Assembly: GCF_900215145.1 (NCBI RefSeq)
Contig: NZ_OBDO01000001.1
Location: forward strand, 868,001 to 932,000
Source of the DNA: Geodermatophilus sabuli
GTDB taxonomy: Bacteria > Actinomycetota > Actinomycetes > Mycobacteriales > Geodermatophilaceae
Direction of reading: 5' to 3'
Length of the DNA: 64,000 bases
The notes beneath the pieces were generated by a model, which worked only from the letters and a program-made list of their open reading frames with translations, had not been told where the DNA came from and did not search any database. Below, in pieces: positions 28,901 through 38,500 of this stretch. The translations under genes and the position numbers were made by a program. Numbering within the stretch: the first letter of the stretch is position 1; every line of letters begins with the position of its first letter.

Positions 28901-29131
28901 CTTGAACCGGGGGAACACGTCCTTGAACGCACGTGCCTCGATGTGGTGCGTGCCAGGGCGCCCGTTGGCGGTGGGCGGCCCCTCGTAGAAGTTCCACTGC
29001 GGCCGGCCGGCCGAGGCCTCCAGCGAGCGGGCGAAGACCTTGTCGGCCTCCCAGCGGCCCAGGATCTCCTGCTCGAGGGCGGGCAGGTCGACCTGGGGGG
29101 GCAGCGCGCGGAACGGGCCGGGAGAGCTCAC
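25958..29131 (-). CDS. ileS: Isoleucyl-tRNA synthetase
   Basis: A 1057-residue class I synthetase charging tRNA-Ile. The HIGH-type motif is GRPGTHHIEA (His62-His63) and the KMSKS-type motif is K604-M-S-K in EDGRKMSKHLGN. The CP1 editing domain and a long C-terminal anticodon-binding region are present. The form NGRPGTHH and the length fit the eukaryote-like type found in actinomycetes. GTG 29131 was preferred to the ATG at 29140 because a GACAAT -10 lies 7 bases before it. It converges with the gene at 25046 and diverges from the antiporter gene. Confidence 0.96.
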   Translation of the reverse strand: MSSPGPFRALPPQVDLPALEQEILGRWEADKVFARSLEASAGRPQWNFYEGPPTANGRPGTHHIEARAFKDVFPRFKTMQGWHVPRRAGWDCHGLPVEIAVEQELGFAGKPDIERYGIAEFNARCRESVMRHVDAFSELTHRMGYWVDMSTAYWTMDPAYIESVWWSLKQVFDKGLLVEDHRVAPYCPRCGTGLSDHEVAQGYESITDPSVYVRLPVTSGEWAGKADLLVWTTTPWTLPSNTAVAVHPDVTYVVARRAADTLVVAEPLLGAVFGGTDGVEVLARTTGRDWERVHYQRPFELVDFPEGEDAHFVVLADYVTTDDGTGLVHQSPAFGADDLAVCRGYGLPVVNPIDATGHFLPDVGLVGGRFFKAADDELVVDLQQRGVLWREQRYEHSYPHCWRCHTPLMYYAQPSWYIRTSVIKDQLLAQNERTHWHPEHIQWGRYGDWLRNNVDWALSRDRYWGTPLPIWRNDADPTRMVAVGSLAELSELTGRDLSDLDPHRPFIDDVTFTRPGEEGTYRRVRQVIDAWYDSGSMPFAQWGAPHRNQAEFQAAYPAQFICEAIDQTRGWFYTLMAVGTLVFEQSSYENVLCLGHILAEDGRKMSKHLGNILEPIPLMDRHGADAVRWFMLAGGSPWSARRVGHETLSEVVRKVLLTYWNTASFFTLYAETNGWDPATTPAPAPADRPLLDRWALAELAAVTDGVTAALEDFDTQGAGRLIAQFVDDVSNWYVRRSRRRFWDGDPAALATLHEVLDVLTRLMAPFTPFVTEEVWARAVVPGLAGAEVPDSVHLAGWPRVDEAARDEALVAQVALVRRLVELGRSARTSAKVRTRQPLARAVVSAPGWSELPRDLVAEVADELNVAELMDLSAVGGDLVDVSVKVDFRAVGRRLGKQVQAVAKAVAAADAAALVAAYRTGTATVDVDGAPVPLEEGDLVVTETPREGWTVASGGGLTVALDLELTPELERAGLVREAVRLVQDARKGSGLAVSDRIELWWTVDHSAGADQMAQALTEHGAQLADEVLAVRVHARTAGAGDGIDGPAGSRFWVARAGG

Positions 29132-29138
29132 GCCGCCC

Positions 29139-29144
29139 ATTGTC
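29139..29144 (-). promoter_or_regulatory. -10 for a leaderless ileS transcript
   Basis: Minus-strand GACAAT, 7 bases before the GTG at 29131. The hexamer overlaps the ATG at 29140 that a longer reading frame would use, which argues against that ATG. Confidence 0.5.
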
Positions 29145-29233
29145 CCCGAGGCGCTCGGCGGTCCGTCGGTGGACTGCTGGAACCGCGCTGTGATGCGCGT
29201 ACGGGAGACTGCCGAGGTGGACAGGGGCGCCCG

Positions 29234-30745
29234 GTGAACACGACGGTCACCGTCGCGCTGGCCCTCGGCGCGCTGATCGTCCTCGTCGCCGCCGTCGCGC
29301 TGCGCCTGGCCGACCGGCTGGGCCTGCCCAGCCTGCTGATCTACCTCGCCCTCGGAGTGGCCCTGGGCGAGCGCGGGGTGGGCATCGACTTCGAGGACGT
29401 GCAGCTCACCCAGACCCTCGGCGTCGCCGCGCTGCTCGTCATCCTGGCCGAGGGCGGGCTGACCACCCGGTGGGACGACGTCCGGCGGGCGATCGGGCCG
29501 GGCGTGTCACTGGCCACCGTGGGCGTGGTGGTCAGCGTCGTCGTCACCGCGGCGATCGCGGTCTGGCTGCTGGACTTCCCGTGGGCCTTCGCGCTCCTGC
29601 TGGGCGCGGTCATCGGCTCCACGGATGCCGCCGCCGTCTTCGCCGCGCTGCGCCGGCTGCCGCTGCCCCGCCGCCTGGCCGCCTCCATCGAGGCCGAGAG
29701 CGGCCTCAACGACGCCCCCGCGATCCTCCTGGTGTCCGCGCTGGCGACGTACCTGACCGGCGGCGAGACGCACGCCTGGTGGCTGGTCGCGCTGGAGATC
29801 GTCGCGGAACTGATCGGCGGTGCGGCCATCGGCATCGCCGTCGGGGTGGCCGGCGCCGAGCTGCTGCGCCGGGTCGCCCTCCCGCTGGCCGGGTTCTACC
29901 CGCTGGCCACCCTCGCGCTGTGCGTGCTCGCCTTCTCGACGGCGGCCCTCGCCCACACCTCCGGGTTCGTCGCGGTGTACCTGGCCGGCGTCGTGCTCGG
30001 GAACGCGGCCCTGCCGCACCGCTCGGCGAGCATGGGCTTCGCCGAGGGCATGGCCTCCCTGGCCCAGATCGGGCTGTTCGTCCTGCTCGGGCTGCTCGCC
30101 TCGCCGTCCCGGCTGGGCGAGGCGCTGCTGCCGGCGCTGCTCGTGGGCGGCGCGCTGCTGCTGGTGGCGCGGCCGCTGTCGGTGCTGGCCAGCCTCGTGT
30201 GGTTCCGGCTGCCGCTCACCCAGCAGGCGTTCATCTCCTGGGCGGGCCTGCGCGGGGCGGTGCCGATCGTCCTGGCCACCTTCCCGGTCGCGGCCGGTGT
30301 CGACCGCGCCGTTCGCATCTTCGACATCGTCTTCGTGCTCGTCGTCGTCTTCACCCTGATCCAGGGCTGGTCGCTGCCCTGGGTGGCCCGGCGACTGCGG
30401 ATCGCCGCGCCGGTGACGCCGCGCGACGTCGACGTGGAGTCCGCCCCGCTGGACGAGCTGGACGCCGACCTCCTGCAGCTCACCGTCCCGCAGGGCTCCC
30501 GGCTGCACGGCGTCTACCTGCCCGAGCTCCGGCTGCCCGAGGACGCCGCGGTGGTGCTCATCGTCCGCGACGGCCGCTCGTTCGTCCCCGACGCCAACAC
30601 CCGGCTGAAGCGCGGGGACCAGGCACTGCTGGTGTCGGCCCGCCGCTCCCGGCCGGCGGCCGAGCAGCGGTTGCGAGCGGTCAGCCGGGCCGGGCGCCTG
30701 GCCGGCTGGCGTGGCGAGACCGGCGCCGCCACCGAGGCCGACTGA
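29234..30745 (+). CDS. K+(or Na+)/H+ antiporter of the CPA1/NhaP2 type
   Basis: A 503-residue membrane protein with about 12-13 spans. CPA1 signatures: GSTDAAAVFAALRRL (the ion-binding Asp), IEAESGLNDAPAILL, and WAGLRGAVPIVLATFP. A C-terminal cytoplasmic domain of ~90 residues (LLQLTVPQGSRLHGVYLPEL to RGDQALLVSA) looks like an RCK_C domain, as in K+/H+ antiporters such as CvrA. It would exchange cytoplasmic cations for protons. GTG 29234 follows GAGGTGG by about 12 bases. Ion specificity cannot be read from the sequence. Confidence 0.9.
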   Translation: MNTTVTVALALGALIVLVAAVALRLADRLGLPSLLIYLALGVALGERGVGIDFEDVQLTQTLGVAALLVILAEGGLTTRWDDVRRAIGPGVSLATVGVVVSVVVTAAIAVWLLDFPWAFALLLGAVIGSTDAAAVFAALRRLPLPRRLAASIEAESGLNDAPAILLVSALATYLTGGETHAWWLVALEIVAELIGGAAIGIAVGVAGAELLRRVALPLAGFYPLATLALCVLAFSTAALAHTSGFVAVYLAGVVLGNAALPHRSASMGFAEGMASLAQIGLFVLLGLLASPSRLGEALLPALLVGGALLLVARPLSVLASLVWFRLPLTQQAFISWAGLRGAVPIVLATFPVAAGVDRAVRIFDIVFVLVVVFTLIQGWSLPWVARRLRIAAPVTPRDVDVESAPLDELDADLLQLTVPQGSRLHGVYLPELRLPEDAAVVLIVRDGRSFVPDANTRLKRGDQALLVSARRSRPAAEQRLRAVSRAGRLAGWRGETGAATEAD

Positions 30746-30779
30746 GCCCACGGACAAGACGGGGGCGCGAGCGCACCGG

Positions 30780-32273
30780 TCAGCCGTTGAGCTCCAGGGT
30801 CTGCATCGTCTGCGCGCGGACCTCGGCGAGCAGCGCCGGGTCGTCGGCCAGGCGGCGGCCGTAGGAGGGGATGGCCTCCTGCAGCGCCGGACGCCAGGCC
30901 TCGATCCGGTCGGGGAAGCAGCGCTCGAGCACGGTCAGCATCGCCGAGACCGCCGTCGAGGCGCCGGGGGAGGCGCCCAGCAGGCCGGCGATGGTGCCCT
31001 CGCCGCCGACGACGAGCTCGGTGCCGAACTGCAGGACGCCGCGGCCGGTGGCCGGGTCGCGCTTGATCACCTGAACCCGCTGGCCGGCAGTGATCATGTC
31101 CCAGTCGTGCTCCTCGGCCTCGGGCACGAACTCGGTCAGCGTGCGGTGCCGGGCGCTGCGCGACTGGAGGAGCTCGCCGATCAGGTAGCGGGTGAGCGCC
31201 ATCTCGGTGCGGGCCACGCCCAGCATCGAGCCGAGGTTGTTCGGCTTGACGCTGAGCGGCAGGTCGAACATCGAGCCGGCCTTGAGGAACTTCGGCGAGA
31301 AGCCGGCGTAGGGGCCGAACAGCAGCGAGTGGTCGCCGTCGATCAGCCGGAGGTCCAGGTGGGGCACCGACATGGGCGGGGCGCCGACGGCGGCCTGGCC
31401 GTAGACCTTGGCCTGGTGGGCGGAGACCAGCTCGGGGGAGCGGGTGCGGAGGAACATGCCGCTGACCGGGAAGCCGCCGAAGCCGCGGATCTCGGGGATG
31501 GCGGCCTCCTGCAGCAGCGGCAGGGCCCCGCCACCGGCGCCGACGAAGACGAAGCGGGTGCGGACGGTGCGCTCCTCGCCGCTGACCGCGTCCCGGACGG
31601 TCACCGCCCAGCGGCCGTCGGTGCGGCGCCGGACGCCGGTGACCCGCTGGTTGACGTGCACGTGGACCCCGCGGTCCTCGGCGGCGGCGAACTGCAGCCG
31701 GGTGAGGGAGCCGAAGTCGACGTCGGTGCCGGCGACCGAGCGGGTGGCCGCGACCGCCTGGCCGGGGCGGCGGCCGGTCATCACCAGCGGGACCCACTCG
31801 GCCAGCTCGGCCGGGTCGTCGGTGTGCTCCATGCCCGCGAACAGCGGGGAGGCCGACATGGCCGTGTACCGGTTGCGCATGTACTCGCGGCCGGCGTCGC
31901 CGGTGACGAAGCTGACGTGCGGGACCGGGGTGATGAACTCCTTGGGCGAGCCGGTCAGGCCCGCGCGGACCAGGTGCGACCAGAACTGCCGCGAGACCTG
32001 GAACTGCTCGTTGATGGTCTCGGCCTTGGCGATGTCGACCGAGCCGTCCGCGCCCGCCGGCGTGTAGTTCAGCTCGCAGAGAGCCGCGTGCCCCGTGCCG
32101 GCGTTGTTCCAGGCGTCCGAGCTCTCCGCGGCCACCTGTGCACCGGACTCGAAGACGGTGACGCTCCAGTCGGGGGCGACGACACCGAGCAGCGACGCGA
32201 GGGTCGCGCTCATGATGCCGCCACCCACGAGGACTACGTCGGGGTCGGTGGCTGAGGCGAGATCGGTGGACAC
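30780..32273 (-). CDS. mqo: Malate:quinone oxidoreductase
   Basis: A 497-residue FAD-dependent peripheral membrane enzyme oxidising malate to oxaloacetate and passing electrons to quinone. The dinucleotide motif [18 protein letters not shown] is at residues 13-30. Family sequences [36 protein letters not shown] and [16 protein letters not shown] are clear. GTG 32273 is preceded by GGAAGG. The gene converges with the antiporter gene. Actinomycetes often use Mqo as main malate oxidiser. Confidence 0.95.
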   Translation of the reverse strand: MSTDLASATDPDVVLVGGGIMSATLASLLGVVAPDWSVTVFESGAQVAAESSDAWNNAGTGHAALCELNYTPAGADGSVDIAKAETINEQFQVSRQFWSHLVRAGLTGSPKEFITPVPHVSFVTGDAGREYMRNRYTAMSASPLFAGMEHTDDPAELAEWVPLVMTGRRPGQAVAATRSVAGTDVDFGSLTRLQFAAAEDRGVHVHVNQRVTGVRRRTDGRWAVTVRDAVSGEERTVRTRFVFVGAGGGALPLLQEAAIPEIRGFGGFPVSGMFLRTRSPELVSAHQAKVYGQAAVGAPPMSVPHLDLRLIDGDHSLLFGPYAGFSPKFLKAGSMFDLPLSVKPNNLGSMLGVARTEMALTRYLIGELLQSRSARHRTLTEFVPEAEEHDWDMITAGQRVQVIKRDPATGRGVLQFGTELVVGGEGTIAGLLGASPGASTAVSAMLTVLERCFPDRIEAWRPALQEAIPSYGRRLADDPALLAEVRAQTMQTLELNG

Positions 32274-32445
32274 GACGGCCTTCCGGCATCGGGGGAGGGG
32301 CTTGCCTACCAGGTAACGGTCACTGGCTGCCCGAACATGTCACTCCGCGTGGTGAGATGTGTCGCAGACAGTCATGAGATGCATCACACCCGGTTCGAGT
32401 TGCGCCCTCGACGCGGTGGCGGCAGGGGTGTCCAGGAGGCGCGGT

Positions 32446-32451
32446 TATCGT
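32446..32451 (+). promoter_or_regulatory. Possible -10 before lspA
   Basis: TATCGT, 12 bases before GTG 32464. A start 6-7 bases downstream would leave only a few leader bases before that GTG, or ~40 bases before the SD-preceded CTG at 32500. Confidence 0.35.
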
Positions 32452-32463
32452 CAGGGGACGGCG

Positions 32464-33093
32464 GTGACCGGCCGCGCCAGCCACGACCGAGGAGCACCCC
32501 TGTCCGAACCCAGCGGCCCGCAGGACCACGCGGGCGCGGCCCCGGGGACGCCGGCCCGCCGTCCCCGCACCCGCCTGCTGCTCCTGCTCGCGGCGGTCGT
32601 GTTCTGCCTCGATCTCGCCAGCAAGCTCCTGGTGGTGGCCACCATCGACCGGGGGGAGAACGTCCGGCTGCTCGGCGGCGCGCTCTACCTGACCCACGCG
32701 CGCAACACCGGCGCGGCCTTCTCCTTCGCGGAGGGGTTCACCGTCGTCTTCTCGCTGATCGCCGCGGCGGTCGTCGTCGTCATCGTGCGCACCGCCCGGC
32801 GGCTGTTCTCCACCGGCTGGGCGGTCGCGCTGGGTCTGGTCCTCGGGGGCGCGCTGGGCAACCTGGTCGACCGCGTCTTCCGCGAGCCCGGCTTCCTGCG
32901 CGGCGGCGTCGTCGACTTCGTGTCGGTGTTCGCCCCCGACGGGCAGGTGTACCCGATCTTCAACGTCGCCGACTCCGCGATCGTCTGCGGCGGTGTCCTC
33001 GGCGTCCTGCTGGCCCTGCGTGGCATCGAGTTCGACGGCTCCCGCGTCCCGGGTCGTCGGAGCGACCGTGCCGGCGGCACGGCGCGGGGCTGA
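32464..33093 (+). CDS. lspA: Lipoprotein signal peptidase LspA
   Basis: A 209-residue (or 197-residue) aspartyl peptidase that cleaves prolipoprotein signal peptides. Four hydrophobic segments are visible. Catalytic Asp motifs: GNLVDRVFR and [11 protein letters not shown], with the conserved [11 protein letters not shown]. The start is uncertain: GTG 32464 has no ribosome site, while a CTG at 32500 (giving LSEPSGPQ) stands 5 bases after GAGGAG. It would mature lipoproteins such as the binding protein at 60130. rluD follows 8 bases later. Confidence 0.92.
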   Translation: MTGRASHDRGAPLSEPSGPQDHAGAAPGTPARRPRTRLLLLLAAVVFCLDLASKLLVVATIDRGENVRLLGGALYLTHARNTGAAFSFAEGFTVVFSLIAAAVVVVIVRTARRLFSTGWAVALGLVLGGALGNLVDRVFREPGFLRGGVVDFVSVFAPDGQVYPIFNVADSAIVCGGVLGVLLALRGIEFDGSRVPGRRSDRAGGTARG

Positions 33094-33101
33094 GGATCAC
33101 G

Positions 33102-34049
33102 ATGGACGCCGTGACCAGCTCCGCCGGCCAGCACCGTGCGCTCCCGGTGCCCGACGGGCTGGAGGGCCAGCGCGTCGACCAGGCCCTCTCCCGGCTCTTC
33201 GGCCTCTCCCGCGGCGCCGCCGCCGACCTCGCCGACGCCGGCGTGGTGCTGCTCGACGGGCGGGTCCGCGGCAAGGGCGACCGGGTCAGCGGCGGCAGCT
33301 GGCTGGAGGTCGAGCTGCCCCCGCCGCCCGGCGAGCCGACCGCGCCCGAGCCGGTCGCCGGCCTGACCGTCGTCCACGACGACGACGACATCGTGGTCGT
33401 GGACAAGCCCGTCGGCGTCGCCGCGCACCCCAGCCCCGGCTGGGAGGGCCCCACGGTGGTCGGCGGTCTCGCCGCGGCCGGCTACCGGGTCTCCACCTCC
33501 GGCGCGGCCGAGCGGCAGGGCGTCGTCCACCGGCTGGACGCCGCCACGACCGGGCTGATGGTGGTGGCCAAGAGCGAGCGGGCGTACACCGTGCTCAAGG
33601 CGGCGTTCAAGGAGCGCACCGTGGACAAGGGCTACCACGCCCTGGTCCAGGGGCACCCCGACCCCTCCCGCGGCACGATCGACGCGCCCATCGACCGGCA
33701 CCCGAAGCACGACTGGCGGTTCGCCGTCGTCCAGGGCGGGCGTCCCTCGGTGACCCACTACGAGGTCGTGGAGGCGTTCCCGGCCGCCAGCCTGGTCGAC
33801 ATCAAGCTGGAGACCGGCCGCACCCACCAGATCCGCGTGCACTTCTCGGCGCTGCGGCACCCCTGCGTCGGGGACACGACCTACGGCGCCGACCCGACGC
33901 TGGCCGCGCGGCTGGGGGTGTCCCGGCAGTGGCTGCACGCGGTGCACCTGGGCCTCGCGCACCCGGCCGACGGGCGCTGGATGGAGTTCCGCAGCCCGTA
34001 CCCGCCCGACCTCGCCGGCGCGCTCGACATCCTGCGCGCCGAGGCCTGA
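33102..34049 (+). CDS. RluD-family 23S rRNA pseudouridine synthase
   Basis: A 315-residue pseudouridine synthase. An N-terminal S4-like RNA-binding domain ([21 protein letters not shown]) precedes the catalytic domain with the Asp motif [33 protein letters not shown] is the second family motif. It is likely to modify the helix 69 uridines as RluD does, though site specificity is inferred. ATG 33102 follows GAGGA. It pairs with lspA, a common bacterial arrangement. Confidence 0.94.
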   Translation: MDAVTSSAGQHRALPVPDGLEGQRVDQALSRLFGLSRGAAADLADAGVVLLDGRVRGKGDRVSGGSWLEVELPPPPGEPTAPEPVAGLTVVHDDDDIVVVDKPVGVAAHPSPGWEGPTVVGGLAAAGYRVSTSGAAERQGVVHRLDAATTGLMVVAKSERAYTVLKAAFKERTVDKGYHALVQGHPDPSRGTIDAPIDRHPKHDWRFAVVQGGRPSVTHYEVVEAFPAASLVDIKLETGRTHQIRVHFSALRHPCVGDTTYGADPTLAARLGVSRQWLHAVHLGLAHPADGRWMEFRSPYPPDLAGALDILRAEA

Positions 34050-34059
34050 GGCCGCACCG

Positions 34060-34839
34060 GTGCAGGGGCTGCCCGCCTCGCTGGCCGACTACGGCCCCGC
34101 GGCGCTGTCCGCGGTCGTCGTCGCCGGCTACCTCGTGCTGGGCGAGCCGCTCGTCGGGCACGTGCTGCACCGCCGCTTCGAGGGGCGGCTGCGCACCGAC
34201 GCCGGCGCCCGCCGGTCGTTCTACCGGCGGCTGCTCGTCCTGGAGTGGGGGCTGGCCGTGGTGGCCGTCGTGGTGTGGCTGTCCGCGCCGGGCGTTCCCG
34301 CCGCCGGCGTCGGGCTGCGCTGGCCCCAGGAGTGGCCCGGGCCGGTGTCCGGCGCGGCCGCCGTCCTGACCGTGGCGTTCGTGGTGCTGTCCACCCGGGC
34401 GCTGCGCTCCGGGGCGCTGGCCGAGGCGGCCACCCGGGCCCGCCGCCCGGGGGAGGGACGGCACGCCGAGCCGTCGGTGCACGCCACCCTGGCGCTCCTG
34501 CCGCGCACCACCGGCGAGCGGCGGTTGTTCACCCTCGTCGGCGTCACCGCCGGCGTGTGCGAGGAGTGGCTCTACCGCGGCTTCTTCCTCGCGGTCGTCG
34601 CCGCACTGGCCGGCGGCATGCCGACCCCGGTGCTGGTCGCCGTCGCCGCCCTCGCCTTCGGGCTGGCGCACGCCTACCAGGGGGTCGCCGGCGTACTCAC
34701 GACCGGCGTGCTGGGCGGAGTCCTGGCCGGGCTGTACCTGGACACCGGCTCCCTGCTGCTGCCCGTGCTCCTGCACGTGCTCATCGACCTGCGCTTCCTG
34801 CTGGTGCCGGCCACCGCGCTGCCGGCGGTCGCGCGGTGA
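34060..34839 (+). CDS. CPBP-family intramembrane metalloprotease
   Basis: A 259-residue membrane protein with about seven hydrophobic segments. The CPBP/Abi motifs are visible: CEEWLYRGFFLAV (Glu-Glu), FGLAHAYQG, and LLHVLIDLRFLL. Members are CAAX-protease-like and process prenylated proteins or bacteriocins; the substrate here is unknown. It starts ten bases after rluD and its stop overlaps the GNAT gene (GTGA). Confidence 0.85.
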   Translation: MQGLPASLADYGPAALSAVVVAGYLVLGEPLVGHVLHRRFEGRLRTDAGARRSFYRRLLVLEWGLAVVAVVVWLSAPGVPAAGVGLRWPQEWPGPVSGAAAVLTVAFVVLSTRALRSGALAEAATRARRPGEGRHAEPSVHATLALLPRTTGERRLFTLVGVTAGVCEEWLYRGFFLAVVAALAGGMPTPVLVAVAALAFGLAHAYQGVAGVLTTGVLGGVLAGLYLDTGSLLLPVLLHVLIDLRFLLVPATALPAVAR

Positions 34840-35261
34840 GCGCCGCCGGGCCGGCAACGGCCGCCGACTGGCCCGAGGTGGTGGCGCTGCGCCTGCGGGT
34901 CTTCGTCGAGGAGCAGGGCGTGCCCGCCGAGATCGAGCAGGACGAGCACGACGCCACCGCGGTGCACGCCCTGGCGCGCGACGGCGCGGGACGCGTGGTC
35001 GCGACCGGGCGGCTGCTGGTCCGCGACGGGCGCGCGGTGATCGGCCGCATGGCCGTCGACGCCGCCGTCCGCGGGCGGGGGTACGGCGCCGCCGTCCTCG
35101 CGGAGCTGCACCGCCAGGCCCGGGCGCTGGGCCTGGCCGAGGTGGAGCTGCACGCCCAGGTCAGCGCCCGCGGCTTCTACGCGCGGGCCGGGTACACCGC
35201 GGTCGGCGAGGAGTACGTGGAGGCGGGGATCACGCACGTCACGATGCGCCGGCGGCTCTGA
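34836..35261 (+). CDS. GNAT-family N-acetyltransferase (ElaA-like)
   Basis: A 141-residue acetyltransferase. The N-terminal half (ALRLRVFVEEQGVPAEIEQDEHD) is typical of ElaA-like proteins. The acetyl-CoA loop is IGRMAVDAAVRGRGYGAAVL, followed by ARGFYARAGYTAVGEEYVEAGI. The acceptor is unknown. The GTG start overlaps the CPBP stop by 4 bases, so it is co-translated with it. Confidence 0.88.
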   Translation: MSAAGPATAADWPEVVALRLRVFVEEQGVPAEIEQDEHDATAVHALARDGAGRVVATGRLLVRDGRAVIGRMAVDAAVRGRGYGAAVLAELHRQARALGLAEVELHAQVSARGFYARAGYTAVGEEYVEAGITHVTMRRRL

Positions 35262-35575
35262 CCGGCGGCCCCTGCAGGGCCCCGGCCCCGGCCAGGGCAC
35301 CGTGCCGATCCGGCGAGGGGTGGGGAGGACGGGGTCCCCCTCCGAGTGGCGGGCCGGGGGTCCTCCGTGGAGCCGGTCCGGTGTGAGGAGACACGTCCTG
35401 TCAGACCCTCGGCGTAGACCTCTCCCAGTGCGAGGATCGACCCACCGACCCGACGGCCCCACACCCTGGCCGCACCGGCCGGCGACGTCGGCCGCGCACC
35501 GCCGGTCTTCCCCGCCGGTCGCCCGCCGCGGACCTCGACGCCGGGCACGCACGACCGTGAGGAGCACCTGAGCAC
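35262..35575. other. dnaE upstream region
   Basis: 314 bases without a gene. It holds short G+C palindromes such as GGCCCCTGCAGGGCC, and one arm of the palindromic element family (GGAGGACGGGGTCC, near 35326-35339). Close to dnaE, GAGGAG (35559-35564) is a ribosome site. The dnaE promoter should be here, but I cannot assign its hexamers. Confidence 0.5.
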
Positions 35576-38500
35576 GTGAGCACCCCGTCCGACTCGTTCG
35601 TGCACCTGCACGTCCACACCGAGTACTCGATGCTCGACGGTGCGGCCAAGCTGCCGGAGGTCACCAAGGCCGCCGCAACGCAGGGGATGCCGGCGCTGGC
35701 GATGACCGACCACGGCAACGTCTTCGGCGCCTACGACTTCTACAAGCAGGCGAACGCGGCCGGCGTCAAGCCGATCATCGGCATGGAGGGGTACTACACG
35801 CCCGGCTCGCGGTTCGACCGCGCCCCGTTCGACTTCGGCGACAAGCTGATCGACGAGGAGGGCGACGGGGGCAGCAACCGCGGCAAGGCCGCCTACACCC
35901 ACATGACGCTGCTGGCCCGCACCACCGAGGGGATGCACAACCTCTTCCGCATCTCCTCGCTGGCCAGCCTGGAGGGGCAGTACCGCAAGCCGCGGTTCGA
36001 CCGCGACCTGCTCGAGCGCTACGGCAAGGGCCTGATCGCCACCACCGGCTGCCCGTCGGGCGAGGTGAACATGTGGCTGCGCGCCGGCAAGGAGGATCGC
36101 GCCCGCCAGGCCGCCGCCGACTTCCAGGACATCTTCGGGCGTGAGAACTTCTACGCCGAGCTGATGGACCACGGGCTGTCCATCGAGAAGAAGACCCGGC
36201 CGGCACTGCTGGCGATCGCCGAGGACCTCGGCATCCCCCTGCTGGCGACCAACGACCTGCACTACACGCACAAGGAGGACGCCGAGGCCCACGACGCCCT
36301 GCTGTGCATCCAGACCGGGTCGCGGCTCAACGAACCCAACCGCTTCAAGTTCAACGGGGACGGCTACTACCTCAAGAGCGCCGCGGAGATGCGGGCGCTG
36401 TTCCCCGGCGAGCTGCGCGAGGCCTGCGACAACACGCTGCTGGTCGCCGAGCAGTGCGAGGTGCAGTTCACCGAGGGCGCGGACCTCATGCCCCGCTTCC
36501 CGCTCCCGCCGGGGGAGGACGAGACCTCCTGGTTCGTCAAGGAGGTCGAGCGGGGCCTGCACAAGCGCTACCCCGGCGGCATCCCCGACCACGTGCGCAA
36601 GCAGGCCGACTACGAGGTCGGGATCATCACCCAGATGGGCTTCCCGGGGTACTTCCTCGTGGTCGCCGACTTCATCAACTGGGCCAAGGACAACGGCATC
36701 CGCGTCGGCCCGGGCCGTGGCTCGGCCGCCGGGTCGCTGGCCGCCTACGCCATGGGCATCACCGACCTCGACCCGCTGGCGCACGGGCTGATCTTCGAGC
36801 GGTTCCTCAACCCCGAGCGCGTCTCCATGCCCGACGTCGACATCGACTTCGACGACCGCCGCCGCGGCGAGGTCATCCAGTACGTCTCGCAGAAGTACGG
36901 CGAGGAGCGGGTCAGCCAGATCGTCACCTACGGCACCATCAAGGCCAAGGCCGCGATCAAGGACGCCGCCCGCGTGCTCGACCGGCCGTACTCGGTGGGC
37001 GACGAGCTGACCAAGCTCATGCCGCCGGACGTGATGGGCAAGGGCATCCCGCTGTCGGGGGTCTTCGACCCGGCGCACCCGCGCTACAAGGAGGCCGCGG
37101 AGTTCCGCGCCCGCTACGAGTCCGACCCGGGCGCGGCCGAGGTGGTCGACCAGGCCCGCAAGCTCGAGGGCCTCAAGCGTCAGTGGGGCGTGCACGCGGC
37201 CGGCGTCATCATCGGCCGCTACCCGCTGATCGACAGCATCCCGATCATGCGGCGCGAGGCCGACGGCGCGGTCATCACGCAGTTCGACTACCCGACCTGC
37301 GAGACCCTCGGCCTGCTCAAGATGGACTTCCTGGGCCTGCGCAACCTGACGGTCATCGACGACGCGCTGCGCAACATCGTCGCGAACGGCAAGGAGCCGG
37401 TCGACCTCGACGAGATCAGCAAGGACCTCACCGACCCGGCCACCTACCAGCTGCTGGCCCGCGGGGACACCCTCGGCGTCTTCCAGTTCGACGGCGGCCC
37501 GATGCGGTCGCTGCTGCGGCTCATGCGGCCGGACAACTTCGAGGACATCTCCGCCGTCGGCGCTCTCTACCGGCCCGGCCCCATGGGTGCGAACTCGCAC
37601 ACCAACTACGCGCTGCGCAAGAACGGCCAGCAGGAGATCACGCCGATCCACCCGGAGCTAGCCGAGCCGCTCGAGGACATCCTCGGCACGACCTACGGCC
37701 TGATCGTCTACCAGGAGCAGGTCATGGCGATCGCGCAGAAGGTCGCCGGGTACTCCCTCGGCAAGGCCGACCTGCTGCGCCGCGCGATGGGCAAGAAGAA
37801 GAAGTCGGTCCTCGACGCGGAGTTCGTCGGGTTCGAGGCCGGCATGAAGGAGCGCGGCTACTCCGACGCCGCGATCAAGACGCTGTGGGACATCCTGGTC
37901 CCGTTCGCCGACTACGCCTTCAACAAGGCCCACTCGGCGGCCTACGGCCTGGTCTCCTACTGGACGGCCTACCTCAAGGCCAACTACCCGGCCGAGTACA
38001 TGGCCGGGCTGCTCACCAGCGTCGGCGACGACAAGGACCGCCGCCCGATCTACCTCGCCGAGTGCCGGCGCATGGGCATCAAGGTGCTCCCGCCGGACGT
38101 CAACGAGTCCTCCTGGGACTTCACCGCCGTCGGCACCGACATCCGCTTCGGTCTCGCCTCGGTGCGCAACGTCGGGCACAACGTCGTCGACTCCATCGTC
38201 CGGGCGCGCGGGGAGAAGGGCCCGTTCAAGGACTTCGCCGACTTCATGCGCAAGATCGACACGGTGGCCTGCAACAAGAAGGTCATCGAGTCCCTGGCCA
38301 AGGCCGGGGCGTTCGACTCCCTCGGCCACTCGCGGCAGGGCATCGTCGCCGTCCACGCCCAGGCCGTCGAGTCCGCCATGGCGCTCAAGCGCAAGGAGGC
38401 CGAGGGCCAGTTCGACCTGTTCGGCAGCTTCGGTGAGGGCGGTGGGGACGACGACCCGTTCGCCGGCGCGCTCGAGATCGCCATCCCCACGGCGGACTGG

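Noticed and set aside
26036..30745. A 1569-codon open frame on the plus strand across ileS
   Set aside because: Most of it is the antisense shadow of ileS; only the part from GTG 29234 is a real gene (the antiporter).
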